Origin: JANQJA01 sp040880285
GTDB taxonomy: Bacteria; Pseudomonadota; Gammaproteobacteria; Pseudomonadales; Azotimanducaceae
Assembly: GCA_040880285.1 (NCBI GenBank)
Contig: JBBDIT010000057.1
Coordinates: 1-18,033 of the forward strand
Direction of reading: 5' to 3'
Length of the DNA: 18,033 bases
Position numbers and translations under genes: made by a program. Shown one piece after another: positions 7,172 to 13,710 of the stretch. Numbering within the stretch: the stretch's first letter is position 1; each line of letters begins with the position of its first letter. Under the pieces are notes generated by a model. The model searched no databases and was not told the DNA's origin. It saw only the letters and a program-made list of their open reading frames with translations.

Positions 7172-7256
7172 GGCGTAATCATACTCACGCGCCGGGGTGA
7201 AATGAACCTTGTTAGTAGGGGAGAGATGTAGTGTCCGGGGGCCGGATTATTCGGGT

Positions 7257-7982
7257 TCACATCCTGAAAGCGTCGCCGAGATAGACTCGTTTGACCTGTT
7301 CATTTTGAAGAATAACTTCAGTCGAGCCTTCGGCGATGATTCGGCCCTCGCTTACGATATAGGCTCGTTCACAGATGTCCAGCGTGTCCCTCACATTATG
7401 ATCAGTGATAAGCACGCCAATACCCTTATTCGACAGTTGCGTGATGATGAGCTTGATATCGTTGACCGAAATAGGATCAACCCCCGCAAATGGTTCGTCG
7501 AGTAACATGAACGCGGGTTCTGTCGCCAGCGCTCTTGCAATTTCGACACGGCGACGTTCACCTCCGGATAGCGCCATTCCGCGGCTGGTCCTTATGTGAT
7601 TAATGTGAAATTCATCGATCAATGTCTCAAGTTTCTCGTGCCGATCATTTTTTGACAATCCTTTGCGAGTTTCGAGAATCGCCATAATGTTGTCTTCGAC
7701 GCTCAACTTACGAAAAACAGATGGCTCTTGCGGCAAATAGCCAATACCAGCCCGGGCACGTTCGTGCATGGGCTGCGCCGTAATATCTTCGTCGTCGAAT
7801 GTCACGCGACCGGCGTCGCCTTTGATCGAGCCGACAATCATATAAAAACAGGTAGTTTTACCGGCTCCATTTGGACCGAGCAGGCCAACTATTTGGCCGC
7901 TCTGGATGGAGATGCTGACATCCTCGACAACCTTGTGCCCGCCGTAGTTTTTTGCCAGGTTTTCCGCCCGCAGGAAATGCAT
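7257..7982 (-). CDS. lptB: LPS export ABC transporter ATP-binding protein LptB
   Basis: 241 residues, the normal LptB size. Walker A GPNGAGKTT (36-44), Q-loop in GYLPQEPSVFRKLSV, signature LSGGE (138-142) followed by RRRVEIARAL, Walker B ending in D162-E163 (LLDEPFAGVDP) and switch His195 (ITDHNV) are all present. The C-terminal VKRVYLGDAFRM matches the LptB end. Two copies bind LptF and LptG (not in this window) and power LPS extraction from the inner membrane into the LptC-LptA bridge. It lies 15 bases after lptA, in the standard lptC-lptA-lptB-rpoN order. Confidence 0.97.
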   Translation of the reverse strand: MHFLRAENLAKNYGGHKVVEDVSISIQSGQIVGLLGPNGAGKTTCFYMIVGSIKGDAGRVTFDDEDITAQPMHERARAGIGYLPQEPSVFRKLSVEDNIMAILETRKGLSKNDRHEKLETLIDEFHINHIRTSRGMALSGGERRRVEIARALATEPAFMLLDEPFAGVDPISVNDIKLIITQLSNKGIGVLITDHNVRDTLDICERAYIVSEGRIIAEGSTEVILQNEQVKRVYLGDAFRM

Positions 7983-7997
7983 TTCAGGTCCTGAGCC

Positions 7998-8504
7998 CTA
8001 ATTTTTTTGAGGAATAAAAGTAGATTGGACCCGTCCTTCACCTTCACTTTCAGCACTGACGCGACCTTCGGTCACATCGTAGCTGATGGTCTCGCCGGTA
8101 AATGATCTGTCGCGGGTTTGGGTAAGGCTGGCAGCGCCCAGCAATTGCAGTTGTTCGTCCTGAACCAGGTAAATAATCTTGCGGGCCTCGGCGACCACGA
8201 GGGGTTTGTCGTCTGGTTGCTGCTCATAATGTGCGAGTGTCCCCGAATCTGGTTCGCTACTCGCGATGATCCTCAATACCTCACTTTTGGTTGCGTAGAC
8301 CTCTACCTTGTCTGCCGAGATATGCAAGGTTCCCTGATCGACGGTGACATTGCCGAGGTAGGTCGAGACACCATTCTTCTCATCAACGATTGCACTGTCC
8401 GACTGGATATTGATTGGTTGGTCTCTGTCTGTTCCGAGTGCAAAACAGCTGTTTACGGCGATCATGGCGACCGCAATCATGGTGAGGATTTGAATCGTTT
8501 TCAT
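7998..8504 (-). CDS. lptA: LPS transport periplasmic protein LptA
   Basis: 168 residues. An N-terminal signal peptide (MKTIQILTMIAVAMIAV, cleavage probably after A22 in SCFA/LG) exports it to the periplasm. The mature part shows the LptA/OstA pattern: DQPINIQSDSAIVDEKNGVSTYLGNVTVDQGTLHISADKVEVY, followed by beta strands ending GRVSAESEGEGRVQSTFIP. LptA units form the beta-jellyroll bridge that carries LPS from LptC to LptD. ATG start at 8502-8504, 9 bases after the lptC stop and 15 bases before lptB, so the three are very likely one transcript. The Cys at position 20 is not in a convincing lipobox. Confidence 0.95.
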   Translation of the reverse strand: MKTIQILTMIAVAMIAVNSCFALGTDRDQPINIQSDSAIVDEKNGVSTYLGNVTVDQGTLHISADKVEVYATKSEVLRIIASSEPDSGTLAHYEQQPDDKPLVVAEARKIIYLVQDEQLQLLGAASLTQTRDRSFTGETISYDVTEGRVSAESEGEGRVQSTFIPQKN

Positions 8505-8513
8505 GAATGCATT

Positions 8514-9170
8514 CTATCCTAGTGGACTTCTTCCAGCACCATTGTCTGAAGCGCTATTGCCAGCATCCTTGTGCTCATTGGAGCCAGGAGACAATACTGT
8601 GCGAACTCTGCCGTCCCCTCCGGAAAAGAATTCGAACAGGCCGGCGTTCAGGTCTCCTCTCATTCCGCCACCTGCGGTGGTTCGACCACGACGGTTGTCG
8701 ATTGAGACAGGTACGTTAGTTTCAACAAAGTCCCTGTCAGGGTACACCGTCAGGCTCTCGGTTTCGATATTGATAAAGTTCCCGTCCTGTTGCTCGCGAA
8801 CGGCGATAACCTGATCCCATAGCTCGACTATCTCGTTGCTGAGCCGAGACCTGGGGAGCAGGCGACCATTTTTTGCGATGATGTCCCAGGGCATGGCAGC
8901 TTCAGCTTCCTGGTACAGGAGCAGATTTGGCACTCGAAGTGTAGTGACGTCGGTGAGGGGAAAGTGGGTCATGCGTTGCGCGTTGATTTTGTGTTGAGGC
9001 GTTCCCCGGTTATTGAACTGGGTGATACGTGCACCCACCATATAGAGGTCCGGATCATTTCTCGCGATGGGATCAGGTAATGCATCCTGCTCGGCATCTT
9101 CGATGATCCAGTTGGTGGCAATGCCGCTAAGCAAAATCAGGCATATGATGATGAAGGTGCGATTGCTCAC
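8514..9170 (-). CDS. lptC: LPS export system protein LptC
   Basis: 218 residues against about 191 in E. coli. A single N-terminal membrane anchor (TFIIICLILLSGIATNWII) is followed by a periplasmic beta-jellyroll: ARITQFNNRGTPQHKINAQRMTHFPLTD, then LPRSRLSNEIVELWDQVIAVRE and the LptC-like ETESLTVYPDRDFVETNVPVSI. LptC sits with LptB2FG and hands LPS to LptA. The extra length is a polar Ser/Gly/Asn tail of about 25 residues that looks disordered. The start is GTG at 9168-9170; an in-frame TAA one codon upstream (9174-9176) rules out an earlier start. In E. coli and Pseudomonas kdsC lies just upstream; here only 68 bases separate lptC from the exchanger gene. Confidence 0.9.
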   Translation of the reverse strand: MSNRTFIIICLILLSGIATNWIIEDAEQDALPDPIARNDPDLYMVGARITQFNNRGTPQHKINAQRMTHFPLTDVTTLRVPNLLLYQEAEAAMPWDIIAKNGRLLPRSRLSNEIVELWDQVIAVREQQDGNFINIETESLTVYPDRDFVETNVPVSIDNRRGRTTAGGGMRGDLNAGLFEFFSGGDGRVRTVLSPGSNEHKDAGNSASDNGAGRSPLG

Positions 9171-9238
9171 GAGTTAAGCCGGTCTCGGACGAAATGACGA
9201 AATCAGTATATAGGACAACGGTAGCAGGATTTGATTCT

Positions 9239-10060
9239 TTAATTGCCTGTGATTGCCCGGCCAGCTGGTATGGTGGAGTGATACAGATAGGCGATATAGC
9301 CGATCCAGACCAGCATGAGCAGGACGCCTTTCAATCGTCCAATCCGGTGGTTGCCCTTAACCCCGTAAGCGAAGGCAACAAAGACCAGTGTCATTGCCAT
9401 CATCGTTGCATAATCGCGCCACAGTAGCTCCGGCATAAAAGTGGTAGGTGACAAGATACAAGGAATGGTGAGTACCGCCAGAATATTGAATATATTTGAA
9501 CCGATAATGTTACCGATCGCGAGATCGGTCTGGTTTTTCATTGCGCTCGTNNNNNNNNNNNNNNNNNNNNNNNNNNNNNNNNNNNNNNNNNNNNNNNNNN
9601 NNNNNNNNNNNNNNNNNNNNNNNNNNNNNNNNNNNNNNNNNNNNNNNNNNGTAAGACCCGCCAAAAGCAACAGGCCGTCCCACACGCCCAGTTTGAGATC
9701 GATCAAGGTGGCCCCAGCACACAGGGTAACGAAGATCAGGATTGGCATATCGTCTTTCAAGGTTTCGTCCTTGAACGGCAGCGGCACGAGGGCGGCCGTC
9801 ATTCCCAATACGAGACCGATATTGGCTATATTGGAACCGATAGCGTTACCGACGGCGAGTTCCGCTTCACCCTTCATCGACGCGGCTACCGCAACAAATA
9901 TTTCGGGCGCAGACGTGCCGAGTGCTACAACCGTAAGCCCTATAAACATGGGAGAAATATTGAGGTTGTTTGCGGTAGCGACCGAGCCTATTACGAAATA
10001 GTCTGCGCTCTTGAACAAAACCAGGAATCCCACCAGAAGCGCGAAACTATATAACAACAT
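9239..10060 (-). CDS. yrbG: Calcium/sodium antiporter, YrbG/CaxA family, interrupted by an assembly gap
   Basis: Both sides of the N run encode parts of a single cation/Ca2+ exchanger in the same frame. The N-terminal part has the alpha-1 repeat (GLTVVALGTSAPEIFVAVAAS with AVGNAIGSNIANIGLVLG). After the gap comes the second half of the alpha-2 repeat (DLAIGNIIGSNIFNILAVLT), then two or three more membrane segments to the end. About 239 residues can be read; the family is about 325, so some 75-90 residues, including the second GTS-PE motif, are hidden by 100 Ns. Family members are inner-membrane proteins; E. coli YrbG's physiological role is not settled. ATG start at 10058-10060. It is transcribed divergently from mlaF, as in E. 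coli. Confidence 0.88.
   Translation of the reverse strand: MLLYSFALLVGFLVLFKSADYFVIGSVATANNLNISPMFIGLTVVALGTSAPEIFVAVAASMKGEAELAVGNAIGSNIANIGLVLGMTAALVPLPFKDETLKDDMPILIFVTLCAGATLIDLKLGVWDGLLLLAGLXXXXXXXXXXXXXXXXXXXXXXXXXXXXXXXXXXTSAMKNQTDLAIGNIIGSNIFNILAVLTIPCILSPTTFMPELLWRDYATMMAMTLVFVAFAYGVKGNHRIGRLKGVLLMLVWIGYIAYLYHSTIPAGRAITGN
9551..9650. other. Assembly gap (100 Ns)
   Basis: Exactly 100 Ns, the conventional placeholder for a gap of unknown length. The flanking protein halves suggest that about 230-270 bases are really missing rather than 100. Both flanks are the same gene in the same direction, so there is no sign of misjoined contigs. Confidence 0.97.
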
Positions 10061-10095
10061 ACCGCTTGGGCTTGATCTCGACAGAAAGGGCCGTC

Positions 10096-10124
10096 ATTTA
10101 ATGGGGAAATCGCCGATATTGCAA
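10096..10124 (-). promoter_or_regulatory. Candidate promoter for yrbG
   Basis: On the minus strand TTGCAA (10119-10124) and TTAAAT (10096-10101) are 17 bases apart, each matching four of six consensus bases. It lies about 35 bases ahead of the yrbG ATG in the 198-base divergent gap. The rest of this gap shows no convincing promoter for mlaF; a short inverted repeat GTTAG/CTAAC (10181-10185, 10196-10200) is the only other structure seen. Confidence 0.25.
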
Positions 10125-10258
10125 GTTGAATCTGCTGTCGCCCGGCGCCTGGGGCTGACCCTGGGGATCCGACAAAATGCGTTAGAAAATTGGTGCTAAC
10201 TAGTCTAAAGTGCGCGTGGCGTGGTCGCGGGCTTTCACTAACCTGTCGTATTCAGTTC

Positions 10259-11083
10259 ATGGAAACACAGCAAATTACAATCGAGGACGTTATTTTTAGT
10301 CGAAGTAGGCGACGTATCTTCGATGGTGTGTCATTAACTATACCGGCCGGGAAGATAGTTGGTATCCTGGGGCCTAGCGGTACCGGCAAGACAACGCTTC
10401 TCAGGCTCATCGGGGGTCAGCTGAAGCCCGATAGCGGCTCGGTCATTGTAAATGGTGACTCCATTCCCGACTTGTCCAGGAGTCGGCTGTTCGAAGTGCG
10501 TAAATCAATGGGTATGTTGTTCCAGAGTGGCGCGCTTTTTACGGATATCAATGTTTTTGAGAATGTTGCCTTTCCGTTGCGTGTACATACCGACTTGCCG
10601 GAAGATATGATTCGTGACCTGGTGCTCATCAAACTCCAGTCAGTGGGATTGAGAGGTGCAAGTCAGTTGTATCCGGCTGAACTGTCTGGTGGTATGACGC
10701 GCCGAGTTGCGCTTGCGCGCGCCATCGCTCTTGATCCACAACTGATTATGTATGATGAGCCATTCTCCGGGCTTGATCCTATTGCAATGGGCGTCGTGGT
10801 AGAGCTTATCAAGACATTAAATGAAGTGTATGGCATGACCAGCATCATTGTTTCTCACGACATTCGGGAGACGGCCAGTATTGCTGACCATCTGTTTATC
10901 ATTTCCGATGGCAAGGTTATCGGTTCCGGTCCCCCGGATGAGCTCCTTAAAGAGACTGCACCACGCGTACAGCAGTTTATCAAAGGTTTGCCCGATGGCC
11001 CGGTGCCCTTCCACTATCCCGCAGCAGACTACGAAGAAGAGCTTCTGCGAGGACAAACAGCACGCGGCGGGTTGATCCGGTAA
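10259..11083 (+). CDS. mlaF: Phospholipid ABC transporter ATP-binding protein MlaF
   Basis: 274 residues from the ATG at 10259 (METQQITIEDV), matching E. coli MlaF (269). The frame is open from a TTG at 10190, but the 23 extra residues (basic, Cys-containing) do not look like MlaF, so the later ATG is chosen. ABC motifs: Walker A GPSGTGKTT (38-46), signature LSGGMTRRVALARAI, Walker B LIMYDEPFSGLDP and switch His in IIVSHD. Phe-Gln-Ser-Gly-Ala-Leu-Phe (FQSGALF) in the Q-loop is typical of MlaF/Mkl proteins. It powers the MlaFEDB complex that moves phospholipids between the inner membrane and periplasmic MlaC, helping to keep the outer membrane asymmetric. First gene of the mla operon, coupled to mlaE by TAATG. 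Confidence 0.96.
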   Translation: METQQITIEDVIFSRSRRRIFDGVSLTIPAGKIVGILGPSGTGKTTLLRLIGGQLKPDSGSVIVNGDSIPDLSRSRLFEVRKSMGMLFQSGALFTDINVFENVAFPLRVHTDLPEDMIRDLVLIKLQSVGLRGASQLYPAELSGGMTRRVALARAIALDPQLIMYDEPFSGLDPIAMGVVVELIKTLNEVYGMTSIIVSHDIRETASIADHLFIISDGKVIGSGPPDELLKETAPRVQQFIKGLPDGPVPFHYPAADYEEELLRGQTARGGLIR

Positions 11084-11859
11084 TGTTGTCGCGCCTGCGA
11101 TCATTGGGGCAGTACAGTCTCTCGGTTCTGGAAGTGCTGGGGCGTGCAGGTAGTGTCTGGTGGCAGGCTATCTGGCGGCGCCCCCGGCTTGAAAACCTAC
11201 CCCTGGTCATAAAACAGATTTATCAACTGGGCGTCCTTTCGGTTGTGATTATCGTATTGTCTGGTTTTTCAATTGGGGCTGTACTTGCCTTACAAGGATA
11301 CAATCAGTTAGTCCAGTACGGCTCCGAGAGCGCCCTTGGTCTGGGTGTTGCCCTGGTCCTGGTGATGGAAATCGGCCCGGTTGTGTCGGCGCTACTTTTT
11401 GCAGGTCGGGCGGGTTCGGCGGTGACCGCCGAAATCGGATTGATGAAGACCACAGAACAACTCTCCAGCATGGAGATGATCGGTGTCGACCCGCTTCAAC
11501 GGATCGTCGCTCCGCGCTTGTGGGCAGGATTTATCTCGATGCCGATCCTTGCGCTCATGTTCAGTGTCGTTGGGATCTGGGGAGCGTCCCTGGTTGGAGT
11601 CAATTGGCTCGGCGTCTATGAAGGTGCTTTTTGGGCAACCATGCAAGAAGGAGTGGACTTCAAATCACATGTCCTGAAAGGCATCATCAAATCCGTGGCC
11701 TTTGGATTGGTCGTGACGTGGATTGCAGTATACCAGGGGTATGACACAGAGCCGACGTCGGAAGGCATCGCAGCAGCAACGACACGGACGGTTGTGTATT
11801 CTTCGGTAGCTGTGTTGGTACTCGATTTCTTTCTAACATTGGTTATGTTCAGGTTTTAA
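11083..11859 (+). CDS. mlaE: Phospholipid ABC transporter permease MlaE
   Basis: 258 residues (E. coli 260), an inner-membrane permease of the MlaE/DUF140 family. Visible are an amphipathic N-terminal helix, then hydrophobic segments including VLSVVIIVLSGFSIGAVLALQGY-type sequence, the conserved cytoplasmic EIGLMKTTEQLSSMEMIGVDPLQRIVAPRLWAG stretch (split here for description: EIG.MK.TEQ, then MGVDP-like MIGVDP, then P.RLWAG), and C-terminal membrane helices ending LDFFLTLVMFRF. It forms the dimeric membrane core that binds MlaF and the MlaD ring. Its ATG overlaps the mlaF stop by one base (TAATG, 11081-11085), indicating coupled translation and equal dosage. Confidence 0.96.
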   Translation: MLSRLRSLGQYSLSVLEVLGRAGSVWWQAIWRRPRLENLPLVIKQIYQLGVLSVVIIVLSGFSIGAVLALQGYNQLVQYGSESALGLGVALVLVMEIGPVVSALLFAGRAGSAVTAEIGLMKTTEQLSSMEMIGVDPLQRIVAPRLWAGFISMPILALMFSVVGIWGASLVGVNWLGVYEGAFWATMQEGVDFKSHVLKGIIKSVAFGLVVTWIAVYQGYDTEPTSEGIAAATTRTVVYSSVAVLVLDFFLTLVMFRF

Positions 11860-11878
11860 TGGACTCAGGATTGACAAT

Positions 11879-12331
11879 ATGCAAATGAGAACCATCGAAA
11901 TTGTTGTTGGCGCATTTATGTTGGCGGGCATCATCTCGCTCGCGATTCTGGCCGTTCGGGTAAGCGGATTTAACGTCGGCACCAGTACGGGTACCTATGC
12001 GGTCTACGCCAAATTTGAGAACATAGGCGGGCTCGTTGTAAGGTCAAAAGTGACCATTGCCGGCGTTACCGTTGGTCAGGTATCTGAAATCAAGTTGGAT
12101 AATGAGACGTTTATGGCTGTCGTAAAGATGGATATTGACGGCAGCGTCACTGACCTGTCTACCGATTCCACGGCGGCGATCCTGACCGAGGGCCTTTTGG
12201 GGGGCAAATATATCGGAATCAGTATCGGCGCCGATGAAAGGATACTAGGTGATGGCGATCAGATCTACGATACACAGTCGGCTGTTGTCCTCGAGGAATT
12301 GATTGGGCAATTTCTGATGAAGCAGTTTTAA
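11879..12331 (+). CDS. mlaD: MCE-domain phospholipid-binding protein MlaD
   Basis: 150 residues with one N-terminal membrane helix (EIVVGAFMLAGIISLAILAV) and one MCE domain: YAVYAKFENIGGLVVRSKV, then VTVGQVSEIKLD and LTEGLLGGKYIGISIG, ending in a hydrophobic helix (VVLEELIGQFLMKQF) that in E. coli lines the hexamer's central channel. The long disordered tail of E. coli MlaD (183 residues) is absent. MlaD forms the ring through which lipid passes between MlaE and MlaC. ATG at 11879, preceded by CAGGA at suitable spacing; a second in-frame ATG lies two codons on. It is 19 bases after mlaE. Confidence 0.95.
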   Translation: MQMRTIEIVVGAFMLAGIISLAILAVRVSGFNVGTSTGTYAVYAKFENIGGLVVRSKVTIAGVTVGQVSEIKLDNETFMAVVKMDIDGSVTDLSTDSTAAILTEGLLGGKYIGISIGADERILGDGDQIYDTQSAVVLEELIGQFLMKQF

Positions 12332-12362
12332 AGTGATCAATTTATCAAGAGCAGGATGAACT

Positions 12363-13007
12363 ATGTCTTTCAAGATCCCTGATAATACTTATCTCAAGGC
12401 AGCTCTCGTGATTACGATGATGGCGCTGATGCAGGTATCAATGTCCTCTCGTTCTGCAGAAGTACCGGATCCATATGTAACGGTTCAGGAGGCAACCGAC
12501 GAACTAATTGCCAGGCTGGCCAAAGTCAAACCGCTCTATGAAACCGACCGCCAGGAGTTTTACCGGGAGGTACGAAATTCGCTCGCACCCCTGGTCGACT
12601 TCGAAGGTTTCGCACGGGGTGTCATGGCAAAGTATTACCGGAGTGCGACCGATGCCCAGAAGGAGAACTTCGTGACGAAGTTTGAGAGGCAACTGGTTGA
12701 AACCTATGCCAACGCGCTTGCGGCATTCGATCATCAGAAGATCGAGGTCAATCAGCCGTCACAGCCACCAGAAGATGGAAGAGCGACCATTGACATTAGT
12801 ATTCATGGTAGTAGCGGTCAGGTCTATACCGTTATTTATTCCCTTGCACTACTAGACGGCAATTGGAAGCTTCGAAACGTTATTATTGACGGCATCAATA
12901 TTGGTTATCAATTCCGATCTCAATTCTCGAATTATATGCAGAAGTATGGCAACGACATTGACCAGGTGATTGCCAATTGGAACGTGGACAGTGTCGCAGC
13001 AAGTTGA
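12363..13007 (+). CDS. mlaC: Periplasmic phospholipid-binding protein MlaC
   Basis: 214 residues, the usual MlaC size (Tol-Tol/Ttg2D family). The N-terminal signal peptide has a Lys at 12, a hydrophobic core (AALVITMMALMQVSM) and probable cleavage after A32 (SRSA/EVP). The mature protein shows the family pattern: LAPLVDFEGFARGVMAKYYRSATDAQKENF, then FERQLVETYANAL and, near the end, DGNWKLRNVIIDGINIGYQFRSQF. MlaC shuttles phospholipid between the inner-membrane MlaFEDB complex and the outer-membrane MlaA-porin complex; mlaA is not in the window. ATG at 12363, with AGCAGGA upstream. Its 3' end overlaps the start of mlaB. Confidence 0.95.
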   Translation: MSFKIPDNTYLKAALVITMMALMQVSMSSRSAEVPDPYVTVQEATDELIARLAKVKPLYETDRQEFYREVRNSLAPLVDFEGFARGVMAKYYRSATDAQKENFVTKFERQLVETYANALAAFDHQKIEVNQPSQPPEDGRATIDISIHGSSGQVYTVIYSLALLDGNWKLRNVIIDGINIGYQFRSQFSNYMQKYGNDIDQVIANWNVDSVAAS

Positions 13008-13320
13008 GGTAAGCCTTGCTGCTGACAATCGCATCAGCGTTCGTGGCTGTCTGGACGTCGAAAGCGTCGGTGCCTGCAAGGACGCTGGTGTCCGGCTGTT
13101 TGATGACCTCGATGAAATTGTGATCGACCTCGGTGCCACAGAGGCCCGTGGTTCTGCGGCCGTTGCGCTACTCATTGCCTGGCAGAGGGAAGCCGGGAAG
13201 ATGGGTAAACCGCTCTTGTTCAGAAACGCTCCTGAAGAGTTGCTCTCAATTGCACAAGCCTGCGGTGTCAGGGACATTGTCCCGTTCGAGGACGCCGACA
13301 GGGCCCCGGGGCGAGAATAA
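12991..13320 (+). CDS. mlaB: STAS-domain protein MlaB
   Basis: About 109 residues of STAS fold, the MlaB position in every mla operon. Visible are the strand RISVRGCLDVESVGACKDAG, DEIVIDLGATEARGSAAVALLIAW and the C-terminal IAQACGVRDIVPF. In E. coli a Thr at the STAS phosphorylation-type position matters for MlaF binding; here the equivalent residue appears to be Ser (ARGSAAVALL). MlaB binds MlaF and supports complex assembly. The start is uncertain: GTG at 12991 (VSQQVEVSLAADNR) is preferred, overlapping mlaC by 17 bases; a TTG at 12970 would add seven residues. The last codons lie within the left arm of, and loop after, a strong GC hairpin. Confidence 0.85.
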   Translation: MSQQVEVSLAADNRISVRGCLDVESVGACKDAGVRLFDDLDEIVIDLGATEARGSAAVALLIAWQREAGKMGKPLLFRNAPEELLSIAQACGVRDIVPFEDADRAPGRE

Positions 13321-13339
13321 TTGAGTTTCCCCGGGGCCC
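13301..13339 (+). repeat. Perfect 11-bp GC hairpin at the mlaB/ibaG junction
   Basis: GGGCCCCGGGG (13301-13311) pairs perfectly with CCCCGGGGCCC (13329-13339) around a 17-base A/T-rich loop that contains the mlaB stop codon (13318-13320). No T tract follows on either strand, so it does not look like a classical intrinsic terminator. It could separate the mla transcript from ibaG-murA by stalling or protecting RNA ends. A weaker 5-bp stem (GCCAG/CTGGC) follows within the next 50 bases. Confidence 0.7.
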
Positions 13340-13412
13340 CGCCTCGTCAGGCACCCGTCCAGCAAGCCAGGCCCTGTCTGGCCTGTCGGAAGAACCGGTA
13401 GGCGCCATCCCA

Positions 13413-13421
13413 TGCTATCAT
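13413..13421 (+). promoter_or_regulatory. Candidate extended -10 promoter for ibaG-murA
   Basis: TGCTATCAT is an extended -10 (TGn plus five of six TATAAT bases), about 30 bases ahead of the ibaG ATG and after the GC hairpin. No clear -35 is seen. It would let ibaG, murA, hisG and hisD be expressed apart from the mla genes. Confidence 0.35.
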
Positions 13422-13452
13422 TGCGCACTTTTCGCTAGTGGTTGGAATACCC

Positions 13453-13683
13453 ATGAATGAAGCAGCTATCCGTCAACTTCTCGAAGCTGGCCTCGATGAT
13501 TGTGAGCTCGAGATCATAATCGATGGCAATAAGCTGGGACTGGCGATCTCAAGTAGTGCGTTTGAGGGCTTAAATCGAGTCAAACGCCAGCAATTGGTCT
13601 ATGGCCTCTTGAATGACAGGATTGGGAGCGGTGAGATTCATGCGGTGAGCATGAAATGCATTGCGCCGTCCGAACAACAATAG
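13453..13683 (+). CDS. ibaG: BolA family protein IbaG
   Basis: 76 residues from the ATG at 13453 (MNEAAIRQLLEAGL); the frame opens five codons earlier, but this start matches the family. The core is FEGLNRVKRQQLVYGLL and the C-terminal IHAVSMKCIAP, with the invariant His of BolA proteins. IbaG partners monothiol glutaredoxin Grx4 in iron-sulfur handling. Position between mlaB and murA is the hallmark of IbaG as opposed to BolA. The loop that reads GDGSHF in E. coli IbaG reads IDGNKL here, so the loop His, a possible cluster ligand, is replaced by Lys. Confidence 0.92.
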   Translation: MNEAAIRQLLEAGLDDCELEIIIDGNKLGLAISSSAFEGLNRVKRQQLVYGLLNDRIGSGEIHAVSMKCIAPSEQQ

Positions 13684-13710
13684 AATTCTGGCAAGGAGCT
13701 AAACACCAGG

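Noticed and set aside
9191..9240. Promoter for the lpt genes (TATACT at 9205-9210, minus strand)
   Set aside because: No acceptable -35 sigma-70 or sigma-E element at normal spacing; a bare -10 in an A/T-rich gap is too weak to list.
10181..10200. GTTAG/CTAAC inverted repeat ahead of mlaF as an operator
   Set aside because: Five-base arms with a 10-base centre are expected by chance in about 200 bases; noted only as part of the gap description.
10190..10258. N-terminal extension of MlaF from a TTG at 10190
   Set aside because: The 23 added residues do not resemble any MlaF start, the TTG has no binding site, and the ATG at 10259 gives the normal family length.
13271..13283. GGGACA-T-TGTCCC inverted repeat inside mlaB
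   Set aside because: Short, within coding sequence that is well explained by the protein (a VRDIVPF stretch), with a one-base centre; likely chance.
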